Shown one piece after another: positions 11,957 through 23,227 of a stretch of 64,000 bases of DNA. The notes under the pieces are model-generated. The model was not told where the DNA came from. It saw only the letters and a list, made by a program, of their open reading frames with translations, and did no database searches. The DNA is from Buddleja alternifolia (Eukaryota > Streptophyta > Magnoliopsida > Lamiales > Scrophulariaceae), in contig CM033394.1 in assembly GCA_019426215.1 (NCBI GenBank), forward strand, positions 38,128,423 through 38,192,422. Reading direction: 5' to 3'. Both the position numbers and the translations under genes were made by a program. Numbering within the stretch: the stretch's first letter is position 1; every line of letters begins with the position of its first letter.

Positions 11957-13284
11957 CTACCTTAATGGTTGATTAGTTAAAACCACAATCTGATGAAACT
12001 GAAAATATGGTCTCAATTTTCGAGCCGAAGTTACTAAGGCAAGCGCCCACTTCTCAATTTCCAAGTAATTCAATTCTGCACCTTGTATTAGTTTGCTGAC
12101 ATAATATACTGGTTTGTGTTCGTTATCGACATCTCGAACCAACACTGCACTAATGGCTGACAACGATACTGCCATATATAAGAACAATGGTTCCCAAAAA
12201 ACAAGTTTCGTTAATAACGGGGGGGGGGACACCAAATACTCCTTTAACTCTTGGAAAGCTTTTTCACATTCTTCTGTCCACGTGAAGTTTTTTACCTTCC
12301 GCAAAATTTTGAAAAAATGTAGTCCTTTATCTGCGGATCTAGATATGAATCTGTTTAGGCTCGCCATTCTCCCTGTTTCCTTCTGTACATCTTTTACATT
12401 TGCGGGGGATTTCATATTCAAAATAGCTTTGATTTTCTCAGGGTTTGCCTCGATACCTCGTTCAGTAACCATATAACCTAAAAATTTCCCCCCGCGAACT
12501 CCAAATGTACATTTACTAGGGTTCAGTTTCATTCCATATCGTTTCATTATTTCAAAAGATTTTTTCAAGTGATTCAAGTCGTCGGATTCATCCACAGATA
12601 TAACGAGCATATCATCGATGTATACTTCTGTGGTTTTTCCCATCTCTTCCTCAAACATCGTGTTAACTAGTCATTGGTATGTGGCTCCGGAGTTCCGAAA
12701 TCCAAATGGCATTACATTATAGCAATATACACCTCGTGTCATGACGAAGGAAGTTTTTCCCTGTCTTTCTCTGCCATCATAATTTGATTAAAGCCTTGAT
12801 AGGCATCCATCATGCTTAAAAGAGCACAACCTGCAGTTGAATCTACTAACAAGTCAATTCGAGGCAAAGGATAAGGGTCCCGCGAACAAACTTTGTTTAG
12901 ATCAGTAAAATCAGTATACATGCGCCATTTGTTTCCCGCTTTAAGTACAAGAACTACATTTGCTAGCCATTCAGTAAATTGAATTTCATTTATGTAGCCT
13001 ACTTTTAGTAGCTTTTTCACTTCCTCTTCAATAATAGCGTCTCTGTCGGGGCCAAAATTTCTTCGTTTCTGACGAACTGGTTTTACCTCAGGATCAACAT
13101 TCAGACGATGCACAATCACTGCAGGGTCGATACCTTGAAAATCAGCGGCTTTCCACACAAAAATATCAGTGTTGGCTTTGAGAAACTTTATCATCTTTGA
13201 CTCCATCGTAGGACTTAATTGCCCCCTAATCCCCGTCGTCTTCTCCAGATCATTCTCAAAAAGTTGAATCGTTTTATGCTCCAC
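11957..13284 (-). pseudogene. E1 reverse transcriptase and first RNase H
   Basis: The RT has the conserved PVRQKRRNF start, KWRMYTDFTDLNKVC, MPFGFRNSGATYQ and the catalytic box VYIDDMLVIS near 12602-12626, then FLGYMVTERGIE. The RNase H has YMAVSLSAISAVL and YYVSKLIQGAELNY. A one-base loss in an A run near 12757 shifts the frame after the DREK motif, and a TGA follows ATYQ. The two readable parts are 13284-12739 and 12658-11957. Confidence 0.85.
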
Positions 13285-13287
13285 AGG

Positions 13288-13875
13288 CTACACCCTTGTA
13301 TCCACCCTTTTGTGCTTCTTATCCAATTGCTCCATCAATATAGTGGCATCGTTATCAACGACGTTCACCCTCGTCACCTCCCTTTTCCTCTTCTTGCTCG
13401 AATTTGGCACTAATGAGGTGGTATAACAGTCTTGAGCCTCTAATTGATTTCCCCTCACTTCGCCAATACCATCCCTGGTTTTAAACTTCATTTTCAAGTG
13501 AGGGGTCGACACTATAGCCCCAAACATATTTAGCATAGGTCTGCCCACAATCATGTTATAAGCAAAAGGGGTGTCTACGACCAGAAAGGTCACTCACAAT
13601 GTCTTCCTCTTCGGAGCTGCCCCCAACGAGACATCAAGTTTGATTGAACCTTTTGGCATAATCTGTGATCCAGTGAAACCCATCAAGGGAGTATTCACCG
13701 CCCGTAGATTCACTCTTCCCAGGTCCATCTTTTGCAATACATCCCAAAAAATTATGTCTACTGAACTCCCAATATCAACCAACACTTTGTGTACAGCAAA
13801 GTTCGCTACATCCATCGTTATTACCATCGGGTCATTATGTGGAACAATCATGCCCTTGTAATCCCTATCGTCAAA
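13288..13875 (-). pseudogene. E1 aspartic protease region
   Basis: The active-site block is KVLVDIGSSVDIIF, with DIG in place of the usual DTG or DSG; a single ACA-to-ATA transition would explain it. A TGA near 13594 separates this from the downstream half (VDTPFAYNMIVGRPML), which carries the second conserved protease motif. A linker then leads to RT after another stop. Confidence 0.75.
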
Positions 13876-14685
13876 AGCTATTGGTTGGTCATGATTTTGT
13901 ATAGAGAAGACCCTCGTAGGCTCCTGACGATAGTGATTACCACGCATTTCCCTCTTATTTTTTTCCCTCACATTAGATGAATCTCCTCCATCTGGTCCCC
14001 CTGCGATTGTGTGTATCTCCGCCCTGGCCACATTGGTAGGTTCCTTCTGCCGATCTTCATGACGGGTATCGTGCCCTCTCCTATCAGCATTTCGTCGATA
14101 ATTATCGTTTCGACGATATTCATTATTTCGAGCCCTATCGTAATGATGATTGCCATAGCTTTGATTGTTATGAAACTGATCATCATTCCCTCGATATTGA
14201 GATCGATCTGGTGACCTGCTCTGTGATCGTTTTACCTCTTTACAGCGGTTGGCCTCAGGGGCTCTTACTACCGTAAGGGTACGATCAATAAATTCATTCA
14301 AAATACCATCCTTAATCAAACGTTCGAGTTCATCCTTCAATTGATAGCAATCCTCCGTATCATCCCCTTTATCCTTGTGAAATTGGCAATACTTATTCGG
14401 ATTTGCTCTTGACCGCGCTTTCATCGGTTTTGGCCATTGAATTGCATTCAGGTGCTGCACTGCCATTAATACTCTTCCTCTTGAAGTATTCAAGGGAGTG
14501 TAATGTTTGTATTTAGCGTATCGACGGGGTCGTTCATGGTTCTTTTCTGACCTCAACCCCTCCTGTCGATCGCTATTATCTTTTCGATCTCTTCGATCGT
14601 TTGTGGGCTTGAAAGCCTCAGAATCTTTTAACAGATTTATTTCTTCCTCATTGATGCATTGTTCTTCAAGCTGCATCAATTCTTC
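13876..14685 (-). pseudogene. E1 gag, C-terminal part only
   Basis: The readable part begins at about 14685 with QLEEQCINEEEINLL and includes the Tat-type zinc-knuckle-like motif KYCQFHKDKGDDTEDCYQLK, then an Arg/Asn/Asp-rich tail. The retrotransposon gag core domain that should precede it is missing. In its place, from about 14686, begins CACTA DNA in the opposite orientation. A TAG at 14686-14688 marks the junction. Confidence 0.8.
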
Positions 14686-14692
14686 CTAATCT

Positions 14693-14878
14693 TTGGAGTT
14701 AGATGAGGTGGAGGGACTTCAACATATCATGAGGACCAATCAAGTCAATAGGGAGGATGCAGAGCATGAAGAAGAACAAGAATTTGAATATGCAGAGTCA
14801 GAAGAAGAAGAGCAAGATGAAAACGAAGATGAATATGATTCTGAAGATAGTGACAATGATATAGAGGATGATGATTGA
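14693..14878 (+). pseudogene. acidic C-terminal remnant, possibly of the CACTA transposase gene
   Basis: A 61-residue frame rich in Glu and Asp ends with TGA at 14876-14878. It lies just inside the truncation point and upstream of the second CACTA gene, where the tail of the Tnp2 gene would be expected. There is no domain to prove this. Confidence 0.35.
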
Positions 14879-15101
14879 TTGTTTATTTGTAGTACATAAG
14901 TTTAATATTTTTATTTCCTGTAATCTGAAGACATTGTTTAAACATGCTCATTTCGTAGTTTATCTAGTTAATTTGGCGATTTACATATTATATATATGTG
15001 TGTGTGTGTGTTTATTTGATTGCATTCTAATGTTTTTTATTTGTAAGAATTCTTCTTCTATCATATTATGTATTTAATTTGATGTAATGTTTTTTAATAG
15101 G

Positions 15102-17346
15102 ATGACAAACAGAGGGCGAGGACTGCAACGTGGACGAGGGCGCGTTTAGGATGTAGCGCGAGTGCGAGCTACTTTGAAAGATATAGGTGAGCCTTCAGAA
15201 CCAATGACTAATCCCATCGATGGAGAGCCTAGAGATGAGACACAGGTATAATTTTATTTAATTTTATGTGCATAATTGTGGATATGATATTTACATTTTC
15301 AATATTATCTTACATTATTATTTCATTATTATGTAGGTTGACGAGACATCGTTGGAGGCAAATTATGATCTCACAGATTCTGCTATGGGTGAAGCTGCTT
15401 CTTCACATATTCGGCGAAGGGGACCCAACCACGGGACACAGGTACCAGCAAATTCATACAGTCAGACTAAAATAAATGTGATCGACTCTAAGTAATTTCA
15501 AATCCTTTGCTTTCATTACATTACTATTAGATATATTTATAAAAGTAAATGTTAGAATTTCTTATCTATTATTTTTAATTTACTTTGTCAATTAGATTTA
15601 TTGAAGGGTTCGTCACTCGAAATATCACAAATGACCTAAAGAGCATTTATACAGAACCATACCCGAGCTGGCAAAAGATTCCATCGGCAACTCAAGAGTT
15701 GTTGTGGGATAATTTTAAGGTACTTTATTTTCATTAATTGTTAATATGACTATATTACATTAACTAAATTATGACTTTTAAGTGGTTTTATTCTAAATAA
15801 CGATATACATAAATGAATTGATTGGACTAATACTATAAAGATTTATTTGAAATATCCAAAGTTTATATTTAGTGTTATATATGATGACTAAGTGTTGAAA
15901 TATTTCAGATGAGGTATAGGTGGGATAACTTGTCAGATGTAGGTATGCGAAAGGTGTGGAATGAAACTGCAATTGCTCGATTCAAAGATTTGCTTTACAA
16001 AGCGAAGAAAAAAGCAAATGATGATGCGAAGAATGAGTTAGGCAGAGAACCGAGTACATTAGAATTGATTGGTAGAGGCCCAAAATGGATGGACAAATCA
16101 GTATGGAATGAATTGGTGCAAAACCATTGGGCTACTGAGGATTATGAAGAAAAATGTGAAAAGGCAAGGCAGAATCGAATGAATGAGAATGCAGGGAAGC
16201 ATACTTGTGGTTCTATCCCTCGTGAAGCGCATCGACAAAAAATGGTATGCTTAGTTTAAAAAATTTTCATCTATATAGTGCAATACTTTTGAACATTGAT
16301 TTGTGCTTTTGTCATAATTTTAGGAAAACGAATTGAAGCGCCCTGTGGATGATTTCGAGCTATTTGAGCATACCCACAAAAGAAAAAGTATCGGGGATTT
16401 TGTCGACGTAAAATAAAAAAAAATCAATGTGAGTATCTTTTAATCAACTTTCTTTTTGACATTGTTTGAGCATAGGAAAATGTAGGTGATATCATTTCTT
16501 TGAGATAAGGTTCCAAGTTCAGTAAATGGAAATTCACTGAGATTTCATCTTTGTGAGATCTTCAATAGTGTACCGAGTATACATAACATTTCATGATATT
16601 CTTTGTTATGTGATTCATATCATGTGCAAAAGGTACATTTTTTTTGGTGATTACTTATTATAATGAAAAGGGCTTTTTTGACTTTAATATATATTCGCAA
16701 AATGAGCACAACTTTGTTGTCTAAATTGTTAAAAAATAACATAAACAATGAAACTTTTTCAATGAAGTATTTACCAAAAAATGTGACTTTAGTATTTGTA
16801 TTTTGATATTAGATTACCTTTTATTTGATGTTGATTTTGTGTAAGTGTATTGGAATATGTTGATTTGTTCGGTGATTTTATTACTTTTGTGACGTGTTTG
16901 TGCAGGAAGAATACAGGGCGAAACGAAATTGCACTGATTCCTCTCCACTTGAGTTTGATCTTCCATTATGGTCTGATTTGATTGGAGGCTCGTCTAAGGG
17001 TCGTATGTATGGAGTTGCGCGTAGCCACATTTCTAGTGGTTACAATCAGAGCACAGTAAACTCAAGAGTTAGGGGAGAGTCTCATGATGAGTTAACAAAA
17101 ATAGTAGATGATGTGCGAGCTACTGCTATGAAAATAGAGGAAGACGCTCGCAGGAGAGAGGAAGAGAGAGAGAAAAGGTTGGAACAGGTACTTGAGCAAG
17201 TTCAAAAGAGAGAAGAAGAGGTGCAGAAAAAGTCAGAAGCAGCAGATAAAAAGATGCAGGAAGTTGAGGAGATGTTACAAAAAATTCTTCAAGAAGCGGG
17301 ATTGCCAAACCACAAGTATGCAAGTGGATCCGGACATGGGAAATAA
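15102..17346 (+). pseudogene. CACTA second gene, plant transposase Ptta/En/Spm type (Transposase_24)
   Basis: Six exons can be traced with GT-AG borders: 15102-15255 or so, 15337-15441, 15596-15719, 15909-16244, 16324 to about 16409, and 16906-17346. Exon 4 has MRYRWDNLSD, LIGRGPKWMDKSVW and KHTCGSIPREAHRQKM, the Transposase_24 signature. The last exon has SPLEFDLPLWSDLIGG and a long charged coiled coil ending EEMLQKILQEAG. This resembles TNPA-type proteins that bind CACTA subterminal repeats. A TAG at 15147-15149 interrupts exon 1 unless the real start is later. Confidence 0.7.
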
Positions 17347-17669
17347 ATTGGTTTTGGTGAAAAACATTAGTTCGTATTTAATTTATTGCTTGGATGATTT
17401 AGTGAATCATTTTATTATCTGTCACTTTTTGTTGGATGTTAGAGTGGATGAATTGAGATAATTGTTAGTTAGATGATGTTTTTTAGAATTATGTTGTGTT
17501 ACGATGATATTGTGTTAGATATAAATTGTGGTGTTAATGAGTTGTTTGTATTTTATGGAAGGGACTATGATGTTGTGGTAATTACTTCTTGTTGATTTTG
17601 TAGGATCATTTATAATTAACAGGTTTGACATGAATTTAGCGAATAAAGCGCAGTATTTATAATTGAGAC

Positions 17670-18175
17670 GTGCTAATTTTAGAGACCGATTTAGAGACGG
17701 ATTATAGATATATATTTAGAGACCGATTTAGAGACGGAATCAAAGATGAAAGTTTAGAGACCGATTTAGAGACCGAATCAAAGATGAATATTTAGAGACC
17801 GATTTAGAGACCGAATCAAAGATGAATTTTTAGAGACCGATTTAGAGACCGAATCAAAGATGAATATTTAGAGACCGATTTAGAGACCGAATCAAAGATG
17901 AATTTTTAGAGACCGATTTAGAGACCGAATCAAAGATGAATATTTAGAGACCGATTTTGTGTCGGATAGCGACGAAATTTGGAGACCGATTGTATTTGAA
18001 CAAGTGGTGCAAATAGAGACCGATTTAGCGACCAAATATTTCGGTCTCTAAAATTTAGCGACCGATTTTTTTCGGTCTCTAATTAGCGTCGAGCCGTTTA
18101 GTGTCAGATTTTAGAGAGCGAAATTTCGGTCCTTAATTATTTTTAGAGACCGATTTTTTGGTCTCTGATGCCCTG
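17670..18175. repeat. CACTA subterminal repeat array
   Basis: The motif TTTAGAGACCGA is repeated many times. From 17690 to 17960 it forms an array of about 38 bp units (two motif copies plus ATCAAAGATGAA), about six units long. Beyond that it occurs in both orientations (GGTCTCTAA). Subterminal arrays like this bind CACTA accessory protein in known elements. Confidence 0.8.
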
Positions 18176-18188
18176 TTTTCTTGTAGTG
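18176..18188 (+). other. right terminal inverted repeat of the CACTA element
   Basis: The plus strand reads TTTTCTTGTAGTG, the complement of CACTACAAGAAAA. This is the standard CACTA end. Confidence 0.8.
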
Positions 18189-18217
18189 AATTCATATATA
18201 TATATATATATATATAT

Positions 18218-18316
18218 TCATGTCTATATCTCGTATCCAGGTGTACGAGGATACTAGGTAGGTCCTACGATGTATATCATACGAAGTGACGAGGACCTTC
18301 GTGGTTTGGTATATCA
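18218..18316 (-). repeat. surviving edge of the E1 5' LTR
   Basis: It aligns over 99 bases with no gap to 6334-6432. I count seven differences, all C/T or G/A transitions. The adjoining AT microsatellite (18192-18217) is also shared. This shows that 5814-18316 is one element. Confidence 0.8.
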
Positions 18317-19822
18317 AAACTTTATATGAATGATCTTTCCTCTATTTACCATTTTTAATGGTTTGCATTAAAAAATACAAATGAAATTAATCGATGACAG
18401 AAAGTTCTGCATGAGAGATTATATTGCTTCAATATATTCTAGACAACTAATTAAGTATATGGATGTGATTACTGTTAACTTTTCAAGTAGAAAATAATGA
18501 TTCCAGTGTATAAAATAAAATTCTTTAATATATATCCATGTAAATATTTGTATTATCCAAAAGCGTACGTAATAGTCTATTGATTAAAAACCAAAACAAA
18601 ACAATTATTAACTAAATTACACCACAATTGTTTTTTTTTTGGTTCATATTAGGGGTTTCCCCAACCAAACGCCAGAGACTAATCCCTTCGAAAAGTAGAG
18701 ATTACCGAAGTAGATTTTGCCTCTTCCAATAAATTTTTTACCATATACACGATCACAAATCGAATTCTAAACAACATGCTTAATAATTGTTTAGAAATTA
18801 CGGCCACTAACGAAAATACTTGCCAAATAATTAAATTGATCCATCAATAGACAGTTTCATGTGGTAGTAGTTTCTACGTCTTTCCACTTCCCAACCAAAA
18901 TCACTGTTGTACAGCAAATTGTGCCCAGGAGTCAAGATCAAATTAATGCCCCACTTGCTAATTAATGTAGGATTATTCGCTCAATCTTCCGCGAACATTA
19001 ATTTTGCTTCCTTTGTTTGCTGATTAGAAAAAAGGCAGAAAAGAAAAGTTACAAGGGTGATTTCGAGACAGCACATGAGATGAAAAATGTACGAGCGTGA
19101 ATTAAGTCTGAAGGTGATAGAGACGAGTAATTTGCATACTGGGTAGCAACAACTTCCTTTTATCGGTGAGTATGTAGCATGAAAATTTGAAGCAAAAGAA
19201 GAAAGAGATGCAGGTAAGAACGATGAGAGGGAGCGTGATTCAGCTCGAATTTCGTTGTCGCAATTCGATCCTAATCTACGACCAAACCGGTTGAACCAGA
19301 ACCCAAAAAATAAAACAATAGATTGGATTGGACCATGTCAAGTTCAAACAACCTACGTAACTAATCTAATAGAATCAAGTCTATAGGTAATTCGAATTAA
19401 CAATTGACAATAATTTTAGATTGCTTCATAAACTACGAGGTAAACTGGCGGTAGACAGATGAATAAAAATGAAGTGCAACCAGAGGGTTTGATGGGAGAA
19501 ATAAATATTAGTCCCCCAAATGAGTTGGAGGGGTATATGTAATTCAGGTCGGTTACTGTTCATGATTTGACATCTGAGCAGATTGGATCAGGACACTAGG
19601 CCTTCATTTGGTTAGATGGGATCATTCGGGTCAACGGGTCATTGGGTTGAGTCAAACCTGGGATCCAACCCGGTATTTGGATGACACACGGATCCCTGTG
19701 TTTATTTTGTAAATAAATATGTCCAGAGGGGTATTGTCTTATACCCACCAGAGAGGAGTAGTGGAGGAAGTATGTATAGGTGGATTAGGGAACTAATTAA
19801 TTTTCCTTTTAATTACTCAATT
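18317..19822. other. intergenic stretch, no gene seen
   Basis: AT-rich sequence without a recognisable coding domain or paired terminal repeats. Some moderately GC-rich patches (19600-19700) resemble decayed repeats but could not be assigned. Confidence 0.5.
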
Positions 19823-19952
19823 TTTTCTTTAAGAATCATTCTTTTTCATTTAAATAGACAAGACACGTGATTATGACCCATTGGTGTCCATTATGGTGTC
19901 CATAATCACGTGTCTTGTCTATTTAAAGGGAAAAGAATGATTCTTAAGAAAT
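19823..19952. repeat. 130 bp hairpin with G-box in both arms
   Basis: The arms at 19823-19875 and 19901-19952 are inverted copies with only a few mismatches, separated by a 25 bp loop. Each arm contains ACACGTGATTATG with a CACGTG core. The loop itself holds a short direct repeat of TGGTGTCCAT. It may be a small foldback element. Confidence 0.8.
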
Positions 19953-20041
19953 AACTAGGTCATAGAAAAGCTCAACGTAGTCTATTTAAATGGAAAAGAA
20001 TGATTCTTAAGAAATAAACGGGTCATAGAAAAGCGCAACGT
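19918..20041. repeat. two tandem copies of a 63 bp unit overlapping the hairpin
   Basis: The unit starts TCTATTTAAA and ends CAACGTA, at 19918-19979 and 19981-20041, with four or five differences. The first copy overlaps the right hairpin arm, so the duplication came after or with the hairpin. Confidence 0.75.
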
Positions 20042-20062
20042 ATTTTGGGAGTTTATAAGTTT

Positions 20063-20342
20063 TGTTGAAGAATGGCCCATTTTAAAGTTGAGCAATATCT
20101 CACATTGGAAAATAGTTGTAAAGAGTGGTCTCTTTACACTATAAAAAGAGACCATCTATTTACATTAGAAAACATCCCAAATTGCCTAAGTCTTTTAGCA
20201 ATTTCTTCTTTCTTCCTCTATAGTTTGTAATAGTTTCACTTTAGTCCTTTAGTGAAATATTTTGGTGGGGTCCGAGGACGTAGGCTAAATTAGCCGAACC
20301 TCGTTAAATTTGGTGTTCTTTATTTTGTGTTATTCTTCAAGT
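20063..20342 (+). mobile_element. solo or TRIM-like LTR (Copia type)
   Basis: It starts TGTTGAAGAATGG and ends near ATTCTTCAAG, which mirrors the start. It has a TATA box CTATAAAAAG at 20139-20148 and the block GAGGACGTAGGC...GCCGAACCTCG, common near the 3' end of plant Copia LTRs. No partner LTR or gag-pol was found nearby. About 120 bases of flanking leader-like sequence follow. Confidence 0.6.
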
Positions 20343-22020
20343 AGCCATTGTTAGTTATAGTTGTAGTGTTATATTGTGCTATTAAATTCGTCTAGTTAAT
20401 TCTGTCGAGGAGGTTGGGTTTTAAGCGCGACCGTTGTGACGCCTCCAATCTTTCCTGGGAATTAAATCTAGTGTGGTTTTCTAGTACAATATTTCCCTCG
20501 CTATTTCTATATTTGGTGGAATATGACTCTGAGTTCCACAACAAGTTTATCTTTAAAAAATTGTATCCAAACACTTTCAGGAACCTTATAAGGTTTTCAA
20601 ACATCTTTACATCTTAAAGATGTTTGAGGAGTTTAGAAGCTCCCCAAACAGCCTCTTCATGCCATATATTGGAATAAATCAAAAAACAAAGACAAATGGT
20701 TTGTTTGTTCATGTTTTTGTGTTAAACTTTTGAAATGTTTTTGGGGAATGTGTAATTATGATTATTCATGTAAAAGAAATGTTAGATGTGGTGTGTTTAT
20801 ATATGTTTCTAGAAAATTATTGGAATTTATAACTTATGTCATCAAAAATGATTGGTTAATGTGTATAAAATGATTGAGTTAGTTATTCTGTTAAAGAATA
20901 CATGTGATTAAAAAATAGTAAAGTAAGAAAGAAAGAGAAAAAATAGTAAAAGTAAATAATTATTGATGAGGGGGTGTGAAATGATGGGTGTAGTGAGTCT
21001 CGTGATTGATAAGTAGTTAATGAAGAAATGAGAAAATGAAGTTCAAAAAAGGTGGTTTTAGGTGAAAATAGTTGTTGTATGAATTTTTAAAATATTATGA
21101 TGCAGCAAACCAAACTAGTGTATTAAATTTGAAAATATAAATAAACAAGCCCAATCAAATTCTTCCTGAAAAGAGGGCAATCACGGCCTATTCTTTGTGC
21201 GTGGGTGTGGTTCACTTCTTATTCAATTGTTCGAGGAGCAAGTAAAAACTTTGTGATTCACTCAAATCAAACTACATATACGAGGAGGAGGAAAAGAACT
21301 TGGGTGCTGCCAAAGAAGATTTTGGGTATCCAGGTATAAAAATGGTATTTATGGTTCTTGTTTCTTGGAAGCTCACTTTCTTGGAAGCACTTTCTGAAGC
21401 ATTCAACTTGCACCCACAATTCAGATTATCAGCTTCACCATCACCATAATCCAAAATCATTAGGCCAAATATGAAGAGGTCTTTTTGTGCCGAAGGCGAA
21501 ACCTCTGAGAATTATGGTTAATACACTATAGATATGTGATTATTTTGAGACTATGGTTAATACAGTTTACGCATCATTTTCTAATCTCTTTATACAGTTT
21601 CAGGTATAATAAAATTGTTTCCTCCTCCGACGTAGCCCGATTTGAATGAACCACGTAAAGTTTTGTTTATATTTTCTTGATTTATGTTCCTGATTTTGTT
21701 ACTTAGCATTATCAGAAGTAAATAAAGAGAACCGAAAGATTTCAAAGCCTTCCATATGGCTTCTTTCTAAGAAAAGGACAGACTAAGGTTTGACAAGTCG
21801 GAAGCATATGCATTGGACTTGTCTACTAGAATTTTGAAAGGGATATCCCAACTTATTTATCATAACGGACGAATTCCGCCTACTACGTACAAGTCTACAA
21901 CATGCAGTTCCCAACTTCTGATTGAACACTACAGATCAAGAAATGGGTAGCTCCCAACCTTAACTTGTCATTAGAATAATGATTTTAACGAGAAGTTTCA
22001 ATAGGGTCACTCAGATTTCC

Positions 22021-22089
<69 letters not shown>

Positions 22090-22474
22090 TTAATTATTAT
22101 AATAATAGTAATTGTAATAATAATAATAAAAAAAAAAGTTGGGATATATAAATTTTAACAATCAACGATTTTTGATGACCAATAGGGCAGCTATCAGTAT
22201 ATTTACACCCACAAAAATGCAAGTTCTTACGTCCATTCAATCAGGTTCCGCCAATCAAGAATTCTGTTAAAAATCGAGTTCTCCTGCTCACATATCATCT
22301 TCAAAATCACGAGATGTGTCACTTATTGCAATGTATTTAACTGATATGTACATATTTAATAAAAAATTCAACAGTTACTTATTTAAACACAATAAGATAT
22401 GTGTCATGCATCAAATACATTGTAAATATAGGAGATAAAGGAGTTATAATAGAAGATCTCATGTGTAAAACCAT
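20343..22474. other. intergenic stretch, no gene seen
   Basis: No supported ORF. A short palindrome (TCTTTACATCTTAAAGA region) lies near 20600-20630. A small minus-strand frame at 21272-21460 has no domain. An ATA microsatellite is listed separately. Confidence 0.5.
22021..22088. repeat. ATA trinucleotide microsatellite
   Basis: About 68 bases of uninterrupted ATA repeat, with imperfect copies continuing to about 22130. Confidence 0.95.
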
Positions 22475-22515
22475 GACCACAACAAAAAATTAAAAGATTC
22501 GTGACAATAATTTTT

Positions 22516-23227
22516 GAGGCTAAATACAAATGCTCCCCTGAACTATTCCTACCGTCGCATATACCGTCCTAAACTTTAAAAAGAACCAAAATAGTCTCTC
22601 ACGAAAATTCATTAGTTATATATGCCAAATGCTTTATCCAAACACAACTTTACAATATTAAAGTACCAAATGAACTTACTTGGTTCTTCTTTTTTTTTAT
22701 TGATCTTATAAGATTTGTAAGAAATTGCAAATCTTATAAACTTCATTCAAGTTTAAATAAGATTTGTTAATTTGATAAAATTAGATAACTTATAATTGAC
22801 TAATTAAGTGTGATAGAATTGGAAACTACAAATCTTATAAGTTTAAATCTACAATTTGTTAATTTTAATAATTTGAATTAAAAACTTTGTTGATTTATAA
22901 GTTATAATTTACAAATAACAAGACTTAAATGATTTGTTAGTTCATAAAATTTAATTAAACAAGATCTAAATAATAATAATGATTCTCCATAATTTGTTAA
23001 TTAACACATAACAAGATTAAATAATTTGTTGATTTTGAAGACTTAAATTTGACAAATTCATTAGAGAGAGAGAAGTCAATATAGTGCTTAAATATTATAA
23101 GGTTGTATTTGGATGGGAGAATTTTTATGAGGGATCATTTTGATACTTTTTAAAGTTTAGAGTGGTATATCTGACTGTAGGAATAATTTGGGGGGGGGGG
23201 GGGGGGGGGGGAATTTATATTTTGCCC
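22516..23227. mobile_element. Mutator-type MITE, 712 bp
   Basis: A perfect 8 bp direct repeat TAATTTTT flanks it at 22508-22515 and 23228-23235. Inverted ends of about 95 bp match: the left has CTAAACTTTAAAAAGAACC and the right has the complementary TACTTTTTAAAGTTTAG block. There is no ORF. Long inverted repeats with 8-9 bp duplications suit the Mutator superfamily. The right arm contains a 22 bp G run where the left arm has CTCCCC. Confidence 0.75.
23190..23211. repeat. 22 bp poly-G tract
   Basis: Twenty-two consecutive G inside the right inverted repeat of the MITE, opposite a four-C run in the left copy. It is an expansion of a short run, though assembly length may be unreliable. Confidence 0.9.

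Larger units (their letters stand above)
14686..18188 (+). mobile_element. right half of a CACTA (En/Spm) transposon inside E1
   Basis: The right end at 18188 reads CTTGTAGTG, the complement of the CACTACAAG terminus typical of plant CACTA elements. It is preceded by dense subterminal repeats and a Transposase_24-type gene. No left CACTA terminus or Tnp2 transposase is present, so the element is truncated at about 14686, exactly where E1 gag breaks off. It appears to have inserted in the E1 5' LTR (flank AAT, with ATT at the matching site in the other LTR), followed by one large deletion. Confidence 0.75.
5814..18316 (-). mobile_element. Tat-lineage Ty3/gypsy element E1, degraded
   Basis: Pol runs on the minus strand from about 14685 down to 9922 in the order gag C-terminus, protease, RT, RNase H, archaeal-type RNase H, integrase. 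The second RNase H and the antisense ORF after integrase are hallmarks of the Tat group (Retand, Grande, RIRE2, Ogre relatives). The left (3') LTR is about 619 bp. Only the last 99 bp of the right (5') LTR survive at 18218-18316. The N-terminal gag, primer site and most of the 5' LTR are gone, replaced by part of a CACTA transposon. I could not match a target duplication (18317-18321 is AAACT). Confidence 0.85.

Noticed and set aside
12114..12476. 120-codon plus-strand frame
   Set aside because: Shadow of the E1 RT/RNase H coding strand.
17690..17960. CRISPR-like array of regular repeats
   Set aside because: Repeats are contiguous, the inter-motif sequence is itself repeated, and the array sits just inside a CACTA terminus. 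It is a subterminal repeat array.
20063..20342. Cassandra-type TRIM carrying 5S rRNA promoter sequence
   Set aside because: I looked for the 5S internal control region and did not see it. It is an ordinary Copia-like LTR by its end motifs.
21272..21460. 62-codon minus-strand frame with a Cys-Gly-Cys motif
   Set aside because: No domain, no splice context, and too short to support.
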